DNA of 64,000 nucleotides from Tupaia tana (GCA_026018925.1 JAKSZU010000003.1:186341505-186405504); one strand, 5' to 3'; counted from the stretch's first letter, positions 34,638 through 46,739 are shown. Notes: generated from the sequence alone by a model not told the origin. A program made the numbers and translations.

Positions 34638-34833
34638 TTAGACCTATAAAGGGAATGAAAAGTGCCAGAAATTATTGTTTGTTAATAACAAAAGGAGAAA
34701 TACTAACTTGTCAGTTGTAAAAATATGTAAAATTATTACATCTCAATTTAAAAATAAATTATTTTAAAAATATGTCAATGTCATAAAAGACAAAGAGGAA
34801 GGCTAAGAAATTGTTCCAGGTTAAAGAAGAGTA

Positions 34834-35045
34834 AATGAGCCAGCTGCAGTGGTGCAGTAGTAATGCAATGCTCCATCATGTTGAAGCCATGTGAGAAGAT
34901 CCCAGGTTCATGTCCTGAGGTCTCCCTGTGCACACTGGGCACATATTTGTGCCCCTGATCTAGGCGGTTGGGCATAGTATTACACCATGAAGGGGTGCCT
35001 TCTGTTTCTCCCCACCTTGTGGAACAAATAAATATAAATTTATAT
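34834..35045 (+). mobile_element. SINE-F (another old tRNA-like SINE)
   Basis: 'gcagtggtgcagtagtaatg', B-box-like 'caggttcatgtcc', 'gcacactgggcacatatttg', tail 'aataaatataaatt'. Single copy seen here. Confidence 0.45.
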
Positions 35046-35067
35046 TTTTATTAAAAATATAAGGGGG

Positions 35068-35290
35068 AGAGTGCATCAATTAAAATGACACTCAGCAAGT
35101 CTGATCCACATGGAAATGTTCACATCCAGAGACCTTTTTAAGTACATTGGGCAAGTGATTGCTCATGATCTGGACATGGTCAAAATGGGTTGGATTCGAC
35201 CTCAGGACCCTATTGTGGGTGCTATCTCACTATCTTTCCCTATCTCTCTCTCTCTCATGGAGGAAATAAATAAACTTAAAAAAAATTTTT
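35068..35290 (+). mobile_element. SINE-D copy
   Basis: Shares 'gagacctttttaagtacatt' and 'gggcaagtgattgctcatga' with the SINE-D at 1511. Confidence 0.55.
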
Positions 35291-35329
35291 TTTAAATAAA
35301 GAACACTAGAGAAACATAACCAAATGCAA

Positions 35330-36240
35330 CACATGATTCTAGGTTGAATATGGGTCAGAACGAAAAGAAAATTACTGTCAAGGCATTACTGGGAAAACTG
35401 ACAAAATTTGAATGTGTCCTGAATATTAGATAATAATATTGTGGCAATATTAAATTTTTGAATTTGATGATTGCATGGTAATTATATTAAAAATATTAAT
35501 TTTTCTTGGAAAAGGATAGACTGAAATATTTAGGGTTAAAGGTATATAATGTATTCTCAAATGATTCTGCAATATATATATGCACATGAATCTATATCTC
35601 AGAAATTCTAAGATCTTGATTTTACCTTATATCCCTCATCTTTTACATCCCAATTATCTCCCTCAACCTCCCTCAGAGATGCTCTTCAATTCTTTTCTTA
35701 CTCATTGCCTTTTCCACAGAGTACAACTGTTGGAAATTATGCTCCCTTCATTTAAGAAGATAGGGAAAAACATGAACAAAATGAGAATAGTGAAAAATTA
35801 AATATAGAAATGAAACTTCAAGAGTTGAAAAACAAAATATCTGAAATTTAAAATGCCTTGAAAAATATTACACCTTGTAGTTTTTTACCATCCAATTGGC
35901 AAACCCTTTTCCCATATTGTATAAGAAAGTCCTGAATCATCATTTTCTTTAGGCAGCCTTCCCAGATTAATTCAAAGAAAGAGCTCCACTCATGACACTC
36001 CTATAGTTACTTCCTCTATGACCTATTTAACTTGGCTCAACCTGTCCTAAAAAGCCATTATTCCTGACCTGTATTAACATACACATTTTACTACTTATTT
36101 GTGGCTTGACTTAATGTGTAAATTAAATCTGTGAATTCTCCAAATGTGTATTCATCTCAGTGGCTCTGTCTTTGACTGTTAAGGAGCTGTGTTCTTATAG
36201 CTTACTAGGACTATTCATAATATTTTTTAAAAACCTGATG
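35330..36240 (+). mobile_element. old repeats, the right part L2-like
   Basis: 35350-35570 looks like an old interspersed repeat I cannot name. 35590-36180 has the feel of an L2 3' region ('aggcagccttcccagattaa', 'gtgaattctcc'). Weak; strand inferred from that motif order. Confidence 0.35.
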
Positions 36241-36355
36241 TCCTAAATTCTTATATCAGACTTTAGTTGTAAATCCCTAATAAAAAAATAAAAGCAGAAT
36301 TTCTTCTTTGAGGAAGATGGAGTAGATATACTTTTTCCTCATTCCTCCCACTAAG

Positions 36356-36529
36356 TATTGGGTCATCGGAAAAATCATGACACATTGACCTATTTCTCTA
36401 TGTAAAACCGTGTCATGACTTTTGGGACCAGCAGATGGCGTAGCAACATTTTTGCATTAAAAAAACAAACAAACAAACAAACAAAAAACCCCCAGAAAAA
36501 TATGTCATGACTTTTCTGACAACCCAATA
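36356..36529. mobile_element. mariner-type MITE with a SINE-head insertion
   Basis: Outer ends 'ttgggtcatcggaaaaatca' and 'tgacttttctgacaacccaa' between TA pairs. Inside, 'tgtcatgactttt' is duplicated at 36411-36423 and 36503-36515, bracketing 79 bp made of a SINE-A head ('gggaccagcagatggcgta'), a MITE-like 'acatttttgcatt', a CAAA-rich run and CCCCC. Confidence 0.8.
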
Positions 36530-36844
36530 CAATTAAAAACTCTAGACATTGTATGTTGAAAGAAAAGAACTTTAAATGGTAGGGAGAAAAAATAGACTAA
36601 CTAGGGCCCTCAGGACTCAAGGAATTATTTAGGATTGAGTTCCCTAAATACTCTCTTTGCTTCATATACCCCAGACTGAGTGCCTTGAAGATGGCAACAC
36701 AGGAATGTCAATGAACACAGATATAAAAAGTTCCCCCAAACTGCTCTCTCTAGCTAAGGACCAGGAAGATGGAAAACTTTTAGACTATAGCCACTCTACC
36801 ACTTCCAGACAATTCAGGAAAAAACATGGCCCTACCCAGGGGCC

Positions 36845-37540
36845 CCTAAAAGCACAATCCGTAAAATAAAAAGTTGATAAATTGGACTTCTTTGAAAATT
36901 TAAAACTTGTGCTCTGAAAAAAAAAAAATTCTATTATGAGGAGGAGGAGATAAGCTATGGACTGGGAGAAATTATTAGCAAACCACATCCCTGGCAAGGG
37001 ATTGGTATCTAGAACTCACAAAACTCAACAGAAAAAAAAAAAAAAATCCATAGAATATGGACAAAGGACATAAACAGTCATATCATTGAAAAGGATATAC
37101 AGATGGCACAAAAACACACAAAAAGATGCTCTCTTAGCCATTAGAGAACTGCATATTAAAACCACAAAAGCACGGCATTTAAGCCACATGCATAGGGAGC
37201 CTGATCCCACATGGCCAATCACAGTTCAAGTCCTGGCCCCGACACTCTGATAAATATGCCAAGCATGTGTACATGTGTGCCCCAAATCCTGACAAGATGT
37301 AGAAATGCAGAAAAAAGGATTGTGGCATGATCATACTCCATTGGGAGCATTCATTCTCTCTCTCTTTCTCAAGCACACACATCCACAATAAGATATCATT
37401 ACACACCTATCAGAATAATTAAAACAAAAAGTGACAATAGCGAATTCTTACAAGGATGTAGAGAAGCTGGATTACTCATAACATTCTTAATGATAATGCA
37501 AAATGGTAAATAATTGGAAAATGATTTGCCAGTTTATTTA
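36845..37540 (+). mobile_element. old L1 ORF2 3' fragment
   Basis: 'aaattggacttctttgaaaa', 'gactgggagaaattattagc', 'aagatgctctcttagccatt', 'atcattacacacctatcaga' follow the L1 ORF2 C-terminal order. A SINE-C splits it at 37165-37385. Confidence 0.8.
37165..37385 (+). mobile_element. SINE-C copy
   Basis: 'gatcccacatggccaatcac', 'agttcaagtcctggcccc', 'ccccaaatcctgacaagatg', no clear long tail. Confidence 0.65.
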
Positions 37541-37819
37541 TTTTTTTTTGCCTTTTTTTTTTTTTTTTTGAGAGATTTTTGCTATAGGGCGCATGCGCTT
37601 GCTGGATAGACAGAGAGAGACAGAGAGATAGAAAGTGAGAAATCACCCCCAGAGGGGATGGCCACGCCGCAATCCCTTCTCCTACATTCTCCTCTCGGGA
37701 TCTTGGGCACGCACACACATGTGCCTGGCGTGAGTTTTAAGCCACCGGGTCTGGGAATTGAATCGCGGTCGACTACGTGGGAGCCCAGCGACATAGCCAT
37801 TACGCTAACTGCTGGTCCC
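37537..37819 (-). mobile_element. SINE-A copy
   Basis: Reverse SINE-A with T-rich tail; the 10-bp 'ttgccagttt' is repeated at 37527 and 37820. Confidence 0.9.
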
Positions 37820-38108
37820 TTGCCAGTTTCTTAAAACAAAAACAAAACAATAAATATGCAAATATTTATTGCAAGAGATTGAACATTTACAATCTTGTCT
37901 CAGGGCTTCTACATCATGAAAATCTGGGGAGAATACAAGCCTGCATAGGTAGTAGAGGATGCGGATTTTGTTTTCTTTTTAGACATTCATGGCCTAAGCA
38001 TGAGTGCCTGGGTCATGTCCTGCGGAAACTCTAACTTCAGCCTACCTCCATGTACAGGAGTTCTAAGACTTGACCATCATCTTTGACAGTTGTTAAAATC
38101 CATACCTT

Positions 38109-38352
38109 GGGACCAGCAGTTAGTGTAATGGCTATGTCGCTGGACTCCCACGTAGTCGACTGCGGTTCGAGTCCCGGACCCGGTGGCTTAATGCGTGCGT
38201 GCCCAAGATCCCGAAAGGAGAATGGAGGAGAAGGGATTGCAGCGTGGCCATCCCCTCTGGGGGGTGATTTCTCGCTTTCTCTCTCTCTGTCTCTCTCTGT
38301 CTTTCTGGCGAGCACACGCGCCCTATAGCAAAAACCTCTCCAAAAAAAAAAA
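38109..38352 (+). mobile_element. SINE-A, young, with 23-bp internal deletion
   Basis: Duplication 'aaaatccatacctt' at 38095-38108 and 38353-38366. The segment after 'ggtggctta' jumps to 'atgcgtgcgtgcccaag', losing the usual 'aactcacgccgggcgcgtgt' part. Confidence 0.95.
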
Positions 38353-38366
38353 AAAATCCATACCTT

Positions 38367-39321
38367 AAGTTGATAGGATTGTTCATGATATCTAAGTACT
38401 ATTCACCTATGTGAATTCACTCTTAATTTCTGACACTAGACATTTCTACTTCCTACTTTCAAGCATGGCTATGTACTTTTAAAAATGTTTTTAGTATGAC
38501 ACAATTCTATATGTTCCGAGTAGAAAGAGGATTCCCCATGCTCCATTGGATCAACTCAACTGTGCTTCTGAATGGAGAGCTGGATGTTTCCATGTAACAA
38601 ACAAATCAGTTCTTTATGGGTCACCTAACCGCACTGTAGGAGAAAAATAAGAGAATAAGACTTTTGTGTGGAAGGATAAAAAGGGTGCAGGTGTGTATTT
38701 GGGGAAGCCTGTGAGGCAATGGACAAGTACAGAGCCAGCTGGACTCAGATTATAGATTACTTGTTTCTTGAAAAGTAGTTCCAATGTGAGTCTGCTGCCC
38801 AGAAAGTATTCAGTGAGTGAATCCAGAGGATCTAGTGACAACCACTATTCAGTGTCTTTTCTATCTCCATCAACTTACCATCCCATTTTCAAATGAGTAG
38901 AAACCCCAAACTGTTGATTTTTAAGACCCTCATCCATCAGTCTGCCATTTGGGAAATGAAAGACAGCAACATCCTGTCCTGCCATGACTCTACCCAGGTC
39001 ACAGTGTTTGCCTCAGAAAACTGAAGTGGACACTGGAAAATTCACAAGGTTTGGGAAAGGGCTCTCTTTCACATCATGTAGTAGCAAAGCATAATAAAGC
39101 TCCAAGAACTAGGGTGAGAATTCTTGAGAATTCTTTCATGTCACAGGTGCAGAGATTTTAGGCACAGGAAAGATAAGTGTGACATATAGAGTTGTGAGAT
39201 CCTAAGGAAATCCAACCTAATCCAGCAGGACCAGTTCAGGGGTGGAGGAGGCATAAGATTTTAGTAAAGTTAGTCTTTAGTGAGATTTTCTCCTAATTCC
39301 TTCTCCTCTTGACATTTATAC
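38367..39321. other. unassigned non-coding stretch
   Basis: No gene or repeat recognised. Confidence 0.5.
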
Positions 39322-39341
39322 AAGGGGAATTGTTTTTTGTT

Positions 39342-39614
39342 TTTGTTTTTGTTTTTTTTTGAGAGGTTTTTGCTACAGGGTGCGTGCGCTCGCCAGACAG
39401 ACAGAGAGAGACATAGAGACAGAAAGCGAGAAATCACCCCCCCCAGGGTGGATGGTCACGCCGCAATCCCTTCTCCTCCATTCTCCTCTCGGGATCTTGG
39501 GCACACATGCACATGCGCCTGGCGTGAGTTTTAAGCCACTGGGTCCGGGACGCGAACCGCGGTCGATTACGTGGGAGTCCAGCAACATAGCCATTACGCT
39601 AACTGCTGGTTCCC
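39342..39614 (-). mobile_element. SINE-A copy
   Basis: Tail region (TTTTTG)n at left, head complement at right; near-exact duplication 'acaaggggaattgtttt' / 'acaaagggaattgtttt'. Confidence 0.95.
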
Positions 39615-39729
39615 AACAAAGGGAATTGTTTTCAGACTTCTGTCTGAAAGTGTCCTCTCAAATGGAGACCCATGAAGTTCCACAATTATACAATTGCTCT
39701 TATAGAAGACCATCAATAATGATTATGAG

Positions 39730-40085
39730 ACTCTCCAACTGCTATCCATTTTCCAAGGTCCAGATACATTCCCACTCCTTCATGAAGGTTTCTCTTCAAC
39801 TCCAAACATATCTGTCCTGTCGTTTCCTTCTACCTCCAATTTATTGTCTTTTCCACTTACTGCTGACATAATACATGCCTCAGGATTTTTTCCTGTCATT
39901 GTCTCAAATAGTTATTTATTTCTAATATTCTTTGTAAACTTTTAATGTGTTGAGGCTTGATCTCTCTAACCAGATTATAGAATTTTTAAGTCCAGGAATG
40001 TGCATTGCACATCTTATTTTTAATAATTTATAGCACTCACCATAGGATGAGCATGACACAAGGGCTCCATAAATATTAATAGATG
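39730..40085 (+). mobile_element. L2 3'-end fragment
   Basis: Order typical of L2 3' ends: 'aaggtttctcttcaactcc', 'agtccaggaatgtgcattgc', 'tagcactcaccataggatg', then 'gggctccataaatattaata'. Confidence 0.55.
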
Positions 40086-40164
40086 ATAGCTTACTTGTTC
40101 CCTGTTCTTGTTTGGAAGTTTATATGATTTACCACATATTCAGAAACTAGGATGCCCTGGAATA

Positions 40165-40290
40165 CAAAGGGCCCTTGAGGAAGTGATTCAGTCTCATCAT
40201 GCTAAAGTTTTTCACCTGTCATATGGAGACAGTAATACTTACTGGTCTCTGCTGCCCTGAGAGATGAAAAGATTGTTATTATCATTTTTC
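40165..40290 (+). mobile_element. MIR fragment
   Basis: 'gtcatatggagacagtaata' is the MIR core region. Diverged. Confidence 0.45.
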
Positions 40291-41254
40291 TAATTATGTG
40301 ATATAAATGCCTTTAAGTTAAAGGTATTTAAATAAAAGGCATTTGCTGTAAATTCTTGGAACAGGTATGCCTCACTTTGCACAATGAACATAGTAATGAA
40401 AAAATTGGATGAAAAATTAGTCTTCACCATGCTGGTTTTTTTTTTTTTTATTTCATCACTTAAAGTTTGATATAGGTTTGTCAGCTATGAAACTAAACAC
40501 ACAGTAGGGACAGGAGAAAAAAGGAAAAAAAATGGCAAGATTAACTTGACTTAACTTCAAATAAAGACCAATAAAATCTCTGCCTTTATAGCAAATGACT
40601 TTGCCTCCCACTTAGCTGAAGAAGAGAAAATTATACACACACATGGTATCGGGTTGTTGGAAAAGTCAACTACTTCAGCAGAATTGTTCTCTGTTCAATC
40701 TCATCAGCAACCCCTTTCACAAATTTATATAACCAAGATATCACATTGGGTATCCTTTTGCCCATAAGATATTTAAGTAACTTGACTTAAGCCCTAAACC
40801 CTAAGTATCTCCGCATGTGTGAGTCTTGTCGGTTTCTTCTGCATCCTGCATTTTGTCTCTGGCAGTTAGGATGCTCATTTCAGCCCCTTAAATCATTTTC
40901 CACAGGAAATCCTATTACAATAGTGATTTCGTAAATTTCATGTGTTCACAAAAGGCTTGAGGAAGGGCGTCACATGGGACACACACTACCTTTCACTAGA
41001 AGGTGACGTTATACCCCACCTCCTATTTGAGGAGCCTTCCAGAGCCTCTGCTACTGACCCAAGACCTTCGACTCCATGAACAGCCTTCTTGGAAGTACAG
41101 CCCACTCCTATTGCTGTTCTCTAGAGCTGTAGCCCTGCCTGGCAAGTCTGCCCAGTTTACAGCTCTTTGGTATTCTGCAAAATAAAATTTTCAACATCTC
41201 ACTGTACTATCTTTTTTGAAATTTTTTTCCTTCTCTTTCCATTGGTAAAACTGG

Positions 41255-41297
<43 letters not shown>

Positions 41298-41519
41298 AGT
41301 TGAATGCTTAGTCTACCACCTATTCTTGGGGTTCTATTTCTCTCTTTCTCTATGGCTCTGCTTTACCAATTATCTTTCTCTTTCCTTTCCTGAAACTCTC
41401 TCTATGGCCTGTAAATACAGTTTATTTTATCTCAAAAACAAAGCAAAGTTGTCTTCTGTTTGCTCTCCTTCAAGTTTTTTTATCTTGTATGTATTTTTTT
41501 TCTCTACCTCGTGGGTGGC
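40291..41519. other. unassigned stretch with a half MITE and a 39-T run
   Basis: 40647-40669 is one end of the mariner-type MITE ('atcgggttgttggaaaagtc') with no partner end nearby. 41256-41294 is an uninterrupted T run of 39. 40990-41200 ends 'gcaaaataaaattttcaaca' and could be the end of an old LTR; I cannot name it. Confidence 0.45.
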
Positions 41520-41660
41520 AACAGGTTTTTCTACATTTATTTCTCCAATTTATTAACTCCTACTCACTCCCTAACCCACTGTACCGTGGATTCTGTCCCA
41601 AGACACCATTGAAACTGCTCTAACCTTGGTCATCAATGACTTCCATTTGCTAAATAACAG
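41520..41660 (+). mobile_element. L2 ORF fragment
   Basis: 'accattgaaactgctctaac' followed by 'ttggtcatcaatgacttcca' matches the segment preceding the L2-type reverse transcriptase domain. Confidence 0.5.
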
Positions 41661-41679
41661 CTGATGATAATAATATTTA

Positions 41680-42035
41680 GGATTTAATGAAGGTTCATTA
41701 TGTGTCAGATGTGTAGGTAAATACATACCATAATCTCAGAGTAATATGAGATAAATACTAAAATTGTTCTCATCTTATAGATGAAAAAACAGCCTTCAAG
41801 AGGTGAGGTGTCATAGCTATAACTTTTTAAAAAAATTATTTTGATTTTTTTATTTATTATTTTGTTTTCTCATTTGACCAGAGAGAGCCAGAGAGAACAA
41901 GAAAGGGAAAGTGAGAAAGCAAGCCTCCAGGTTTGGGACTCGAACCACATTCAATCATGCGGGAGTCTAGCACCCCAACCACCACACCACCTGCCAACCC
42001 CAGCTATAAATTGTTGACCTAGGACTCAAACACAA
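41680..42035 (-). mobile_element. MIR, interrupted by SINE-B
   Basis: 'catcttatagatgaaaaaac' (reverse MIR core) at left; it continues after the SINE with 'tgttgacctaggactcaaac'. Confidence 0.6.
41825..42001 (-). mobile_element. SINE-B copy in a MIR
   Basis: T/A-rich tail, 'catttgaccagagagagcca', head complement 'ccacaccacctgccaacccc'. Confidence 0.8.
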
Positions 42036-42039
42036 TTCT

Positions 42040-42270
42040 TTTTTTTAAATGATAGTGCATGCATATAAAAGAGAGAGAAAGAGTAAGAAAGAACCTTAAT
42101 AGGGTCTCCTTGCACTGACCCCCCTCTCCCCAGCCCTCTAGCTCCTCAGGATTGTGGGTGCCCATGCATGTGCCCAGTGTGTTCTCAGGCCTACTTGGAT
42201 ATTCAAATCCAAGGTTGATGCATGATTTCCAACACCACAATTCAGTACACCAGGGACTATGTGATATAGA
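42040..42270 (-). mobile_element. SINE-E copy
   Basis: Shares 'cccagccctctagctcctca' and 'ccatgcatgtgcccagtgtg' with the SINE-E at 62-292. Confidence 0.6.
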
Positions 42271-42465
42271 CGGGGCCTGAAATCCAATTCTTTTTGCCTC
42301 CAGAACCAGTAACTGACTCTCTTTAGCTCAGGTACATTCTTTCTCCCTGCAAAATTTGCCCCAGTTGCCACTCCCTCTTTTGTGCAACTTTGTTCTCTTG
42401 GTTTGCATGACTGACTCCCCATCTCCTACTTTCTGCAGCTTCTCCTCAGGCTCCTTATTAGGCTC

Positions 42466-42732
42466 TTTTTTTTTTCCCCCAGAGGTTTTTTTTTTGCTAT
42501 AGGGCGTGTGCACTTGCCAGAAAGACAGAGAGAGACAGAGACAGAAAGCAAGAAATCACCCCCCAGGGGGGATGGCCACGCCATAATCCCTTCTCCTCCA
42601 TTCTCCTCTTGAGATCTTGGGCATGCATGCACACGCACCCGGCATGAATTTAAGCCGTCGGGTCCGGGGCTTGAACCACGGTCGACTACATGGGAGTTCA
42701 GTGACATAGCCATTACGCTAACTGCTGGTCCC
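42466..42732 (-). mobile_element. SINE-A copy
   Basis: Reverse, from the T/C-rich tail to 'gctaactgctggtccc'; 'taggctctt' is repeated at both sides. Confidence 0.9.
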
Positions 42733-42889
42733 ACTAGGCTCTTCTTTTTTACTGAAGTTTTAAATGTTAATGCCACCTGGAATTTGGTTCTTGTGCCCCT
42801 TTTACTCTCACATGACCTAATCTCTTTGGTAAGGTTCATGTATTTGCTGGGGTCCTCTTGCTATTGTTTGTGATGATACCAAAGTCATG

Positions 42890-43260
42890 TTGTCAGCCAG
42901 ATCATTCTCCTGTTCTCTAGATCTGAATATCTAAATATCTCCTGGATATCTCATAGACACACAAATTTAATACGTTTTAATGAACCTACCTGTCTACTTC
43001 ACTTGCCATCTCTTCTTATGAGTGTTTTATCTCAGTGACCAAGTCACATTTAGCCTTCCTGTCCTGCTGCCCTCACATCAGATCAGTCATTCACCAAGAT
43101 CAGTCGATTCTACCTCTTAAGTAATCCATTCTCTCTCTCTGTCACTTCCCAAGTTATAGTCTACGTGATTGTAGCAGTGTCCTCAAAGGTCTCCCTGGTT
43201 TAGACTGGCTGTCTTTGACACATTCTTTAGGCTCCAAGCTATAGGTTAGGGTTAATATGC
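42890..43260 (+). mobile_element. L2 ORF fragment
   Basis: 'aatatctcctggatatctca', 'tcagtcattcaccaagatca', 'gtcgattctacctcttaag' keep the L2 reverse-transcriptase 3' order. Confidence 0.55.
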
Positions 43261-43342
43261 TCTACTTAGCTCTCATTGTCTTCGGATCAACAGGTACTTA
43301 GGGCTTGAGTTCTGTTCCATGTGTTTCATTTGAAGAAGCAGT

Positions 43343-43598
43343 GGGAACCAGCAGTTAGCGTAATGGGTATGTGGCTGGACTCCCACGTAGTTGACCGCGG
43401 TTCGCCTGGTGGCTTAAAACTCACGCCGGGTGCGTGTGCGTGCGTACCCAAGATCCTGAGAGGAGAATGGAGGAGAAGGGATTGCAGCGTGACCATCCCC
43501 CCTGGGGGGTGATTTCTCGCTTTCTGTCTCTATGTCTCTCTCTGTCTGTCTGGCAAGCGCACGTGCTCTATAGCGAAAACCTCTCCAAAAAAAAAAAA
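43343..43598 (+). mobile_element. SINE-A, young copy
   Basis: Duplication 'gaagaagcagt' around the element; a short deletion at 'ggttcgcctggtggc' removes the end of the B-box region. Confidence 0.95.
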
Positions 43599-43724
43599 AG
43601 AAGCAGTGACTTCCTAGGAGTCCTTTGCCACCAGAGAGATCATTCCAAAATACAAAAATGATCAATTTTTCCTGGATAAAAATTCTTCAGTAGCTCTCTT
43701 ATGCTTTTGGAAGACAATCTGAAC

Positions 43725-43900
43725 TATCATGAAGTATTAGTCAGCTATTACTTTAATGATACTATGTAACAACTCCCTGAAAATCAGGGGCTTACAACAA
43801 CTTTCACTCTCATGTTCACATGTATAGGTTGGCCATAGTTCCACTAGGGCAAGGCTAGGATTCAGGCTCCTGAGTTACAGAATTTAACTATAGGAAGATT
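43725..43900 (-). mobile_element. probable ERVL/MaLR-type LTR fragment
   Basis: 'gtattagtcagctattactt' and 'tcaggggcttacaacaactt' resemble the reverse 3' end of old mammalian LTRs. Short and diverged. Confidence 0.4.
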
Positions 43901-44806
43901 AGGTTGGTCTGTACACACCATAAAAAATCTTCACAATAAAGGCCCTTTGTCATCCAAGTTCCCAGCACAGAACCTGATCTATAGTCGAGGGTCACAAAAT
44001 ATATGTTGAATGATAAATGAAGCCAGATAGACTAGCTCTTGGAGAAACCAAAAAGTTCAATTCTGTATTTGCAGCCTCCCCATGCTGCATGCCATTTTCT
44101 CATTCATAATGTGTCTAGTTTTCTCATAATTGTTTCCCTCTGCCACTACTAAAATCCATTCTCATGAAGGTTCTGCATCCTGTGATTTACACATTAATAG
44201 AGATATTAGTCCATTAATCCTTCTCAATTTATTTGTCATCTGAGGAATCTGTAGCAGGACTTTGACCTCTGCTAAAGGAATTTAAATCACCTGGTAAAAG
44301 ACAAAATTTTAACACTAAATAAATAGCAAGTTATATTGTCCTCTAGGTAAAGGTCATTCAAAAACCAGATTTAGCACCTATTGGTTTATTAAGTAGATGT
44401 CAGCTTAACCCCCTCACGACCATGTTACAAAAGTTTTACTCTTTTAAGTGCTTTATTTTAAGCCTTCCAGGATGGAAGATTTCTCTGAACTTATGATGGA
44501 TAAAGACAGCTGCCACAAACAATGATCTTCCTGTAACACACGAACATTCCTGCCAGCCACTCCCCTGTTAATCCTTCAGCCTGTGGTATACACATGGCTT
44601 TTTCCAGTCAGATCCCAGAATACCCCTAGAATAGACCATCTGAAATAAACATCAACTTTGCGTCAAAAAGATTCTATGCCTATGCGGTCATAACCCAAAA
44701 AAAGAGTCCTTTGGGGAAACAGATCATGTAAACAGCAGAGCTCAGGCATCCCTTGCATCCTGTTCCTTCCTTCCCAGTGGCAATTTCATCCTTGACCTCT
44801 AAAACA
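43901..44806. other. unassigned stretch, possibly with an old LTR
   Basis: 44380-44720 contains 'gaaataaacatcaactttgc' near its end and could be an LTR remnant; I cannot assign a family. Confidence 0.3.
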
Positions 44807-44820
44807 ACAGTTTACTACTA

Positions 44821-44821
44821 T

Positions 44822-44860
<39 letters not shown>

Positions 44861-45097
44861 GGAGAGGTTTTTGCTATAGGGCGCGTGCGCTTGCCAGACA
44901 GAGAGAGAGAGAGAGACTTAGAGACAGAAAGCGAGAAATCACCCCCCAGGGGGGATGGCCACGCCGCAATCCCTTCTCTTCTCGGGTTCTCGGGCACACG
45001 CTCCCGGCGTGAGTTTAAGCCACTGGGTCCAGGACGCAAACCGTGGTCGACTACGTGGGAGTCCAGCGACATAGCCATTATGCTAACTGCTGGTCCC
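44821..45097 (-). mobile_element. SINE-A with TTTA-repeat tail
   Basis: The tail has become a (TTTA)n microsatellite (44821-44861); the element ends at 'gctggtccc' and 'agtttactact' is repeated on both sides. A deletion shortens the 'ctcctccattctcctctcgg' part. Confidence 0.95.
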
Positions 45098-45329
45098 TAG
45101 TTTACTACTCTTTAAATTGGGCTTGGATAAGGTCTTACTTTCTCTCCCCTGACTTCCATTGCCACCCCTCAACATAATACTCCTTTGCAGGAACAGTACT
45201 GAAGTCAAGTTAGCAGCTGCCTTCCTTCATCTTCCTGAAAAAAGCCATAAACAGCAAGTTTAACTAAGATGCATTTCTCAACTGATTACTAGGAAAAAGA
45301 TTGGGAGGAATGTGGGCATATAGAGGAAA

Positions 45330-45540
45330 CTAATATTTATTAAGCAACCTCCATATACCACTGTCCTATTGTCTTACATATAGGATTTAGTTTAATCCTT
45401 GTAATACTTACATAGATATCTGTTATCATTTCTCTTTGTAAGTAGGAAAGCCAAAGTTCAGAAAAGTTAATTAACTGGCTCTGGGTTCCACAGCTGGTAA
45501 TCAGTAGAGATAAAATTAGAACAAATCCATGTCCCCAGCA
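45330..45540 (-). mobile_element. MIR fragment
   Basis: 'aactaatatttattaagcaa' and 'agtttaatccttgtaatact', then 'ccacagctggtaatcagtag': reverse MIR from end to core. Confidence 0.7.
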
Positions 45541-45818
45541 CCTGTTACATGTCTGCGTGATTGAGTCTACTTAGACATGAATGAAATGACATGAAATGAA
45601 AGACATTTTCAGAATTTTGAGGTAAACAAGGAACTATTTTGATGAATTAATCAACACAATCTTCCAATGAACAACTGTGTATTTAACCTCATAGATGCTA
45701 AGCTCCAGGCTAGGCAGTATGGGGGACACACAGAAATGGGTGATGGGCTCACTGACACCCACTTAATTACATCCCAGGAGAGAAAAGCATCTTATATCCA
45801 GGGATTTGTACACATTTG

Positions 45819-45981
45819 GAGTTCAGGTTCTTTAAGCACCACACCACTTGCCAGCCCCATATGCAGAGCATTCTTTACATTTTTATTTTAGGGTTTTTTC
45901 ATAGGGCATGTGCCCTAGCCAGAGAGAGACAGAGAGGGAACGTGAGAAATCATGCCTCAGGGAGAATGGCCATGCCGCAAT
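45819..45981 (-). mobile_element. SINE-B/SINE-A composite, copy 1
   Basis: A SINE-B head end (to 45857) is joined by a 34-bp linker, 'catatgcagagcattctttac' less its last base and onward, to part of a SINE-A (45890-45981). The same junction occurs at 46879-47041. Confidence 0.7.
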
Positions 45982-46105
45982 TATTTAGTATAGTTTAGAG
46001 AAAGGGCAGACCAATATGAATGGACTAGGAATGGATCAGTGAAGATTCTAGTTGTAAGAAACTAAATTTAAGCAGAAATAATTTATTTAAAAATTAATTG
46101 AGAAG

Positions 46106-46282
46106 GGGTCAGCAGGTGGCATGGTGGTTAAGGTGCTGGATCCCACATGGCTGACTGTGGTTCCAGTCCTTTTCCTGGTGACTTGGTTTCTCACATCCTC
46201 TTTCTCTCTCTCTCGTGAATGTACTGCCCTGTAGCAAAAATTTTAAAATAATAATAAATAAAATTAAATAAATATTTTTTTA
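46106..46282 (+). mobile_element. SINE-B copy
   Basis: 'ggggtcagcaggtggcatgg' head, CT-rich part, AAT/AAAT tail. Confidence 0.85.
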
Positions 46283-46571
46283 AAAAAATTAGTTGACAAA
46301 ACCATAATGCAATATCACTTAATACCCATTAAGTTATCTGTAATGAAAAAGACGATAACAAGTATTGGCAAGGATGTGGAAAAACTGGAGCCCTCAGACA
46401 TTGCCAATGGTAATCAAAATGAAGGAATCACTTTAGAAAAATATGGCAGTTTCTCAAAAGGCTAAACATAGCTACTATATGACCCAGAAATTCCATTCTT
46501 CAGTAAATACTCAAGAGAAATGAAGACATAACATCTAAATGAAAAAATTATACATAGACAAAAAAGGAAGG

Positions 46572-46733
46572 GAACCCTCCCTATGGGAAGTAGTCATGCC
46601 ACAATACTTTTTCCCCCATTTCTATATCCCATTGGGATTTTGAGTGGGCATTCACATGTGCCAGAACATTTTGGAAGCCACAGGGACTGGCATTTAACTG
46701 TGGTCAGCTATACAGGATCCAGCTCCCTATACA
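46572..46733 (-). mobile_element. SINE-C partial copy
   Basis: Reverse, 'tgccacaatactttttcccc' and 'actgtggtcagctatacagg'. No tail. Confidence 0.5.
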
Positions 46734-46739
46734 GAAACT

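Larger units (their letters stand above)
33801..34750 (+). mobile_element. second old L1/HAL1 ORF1 fragment
   Basis: 'aacatcataatcaaaatgct', 'ggcaactttcctgaaagaaa', 'aaaatgaaggcaaaattagg' keep the order of the L1 ORF1 C-terminal region. Because it lies after ORF2 sequence of the previous element, it is a separate insertion. Two SINEs (34132, 34413) interrupt it. Confidence 0.55.
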
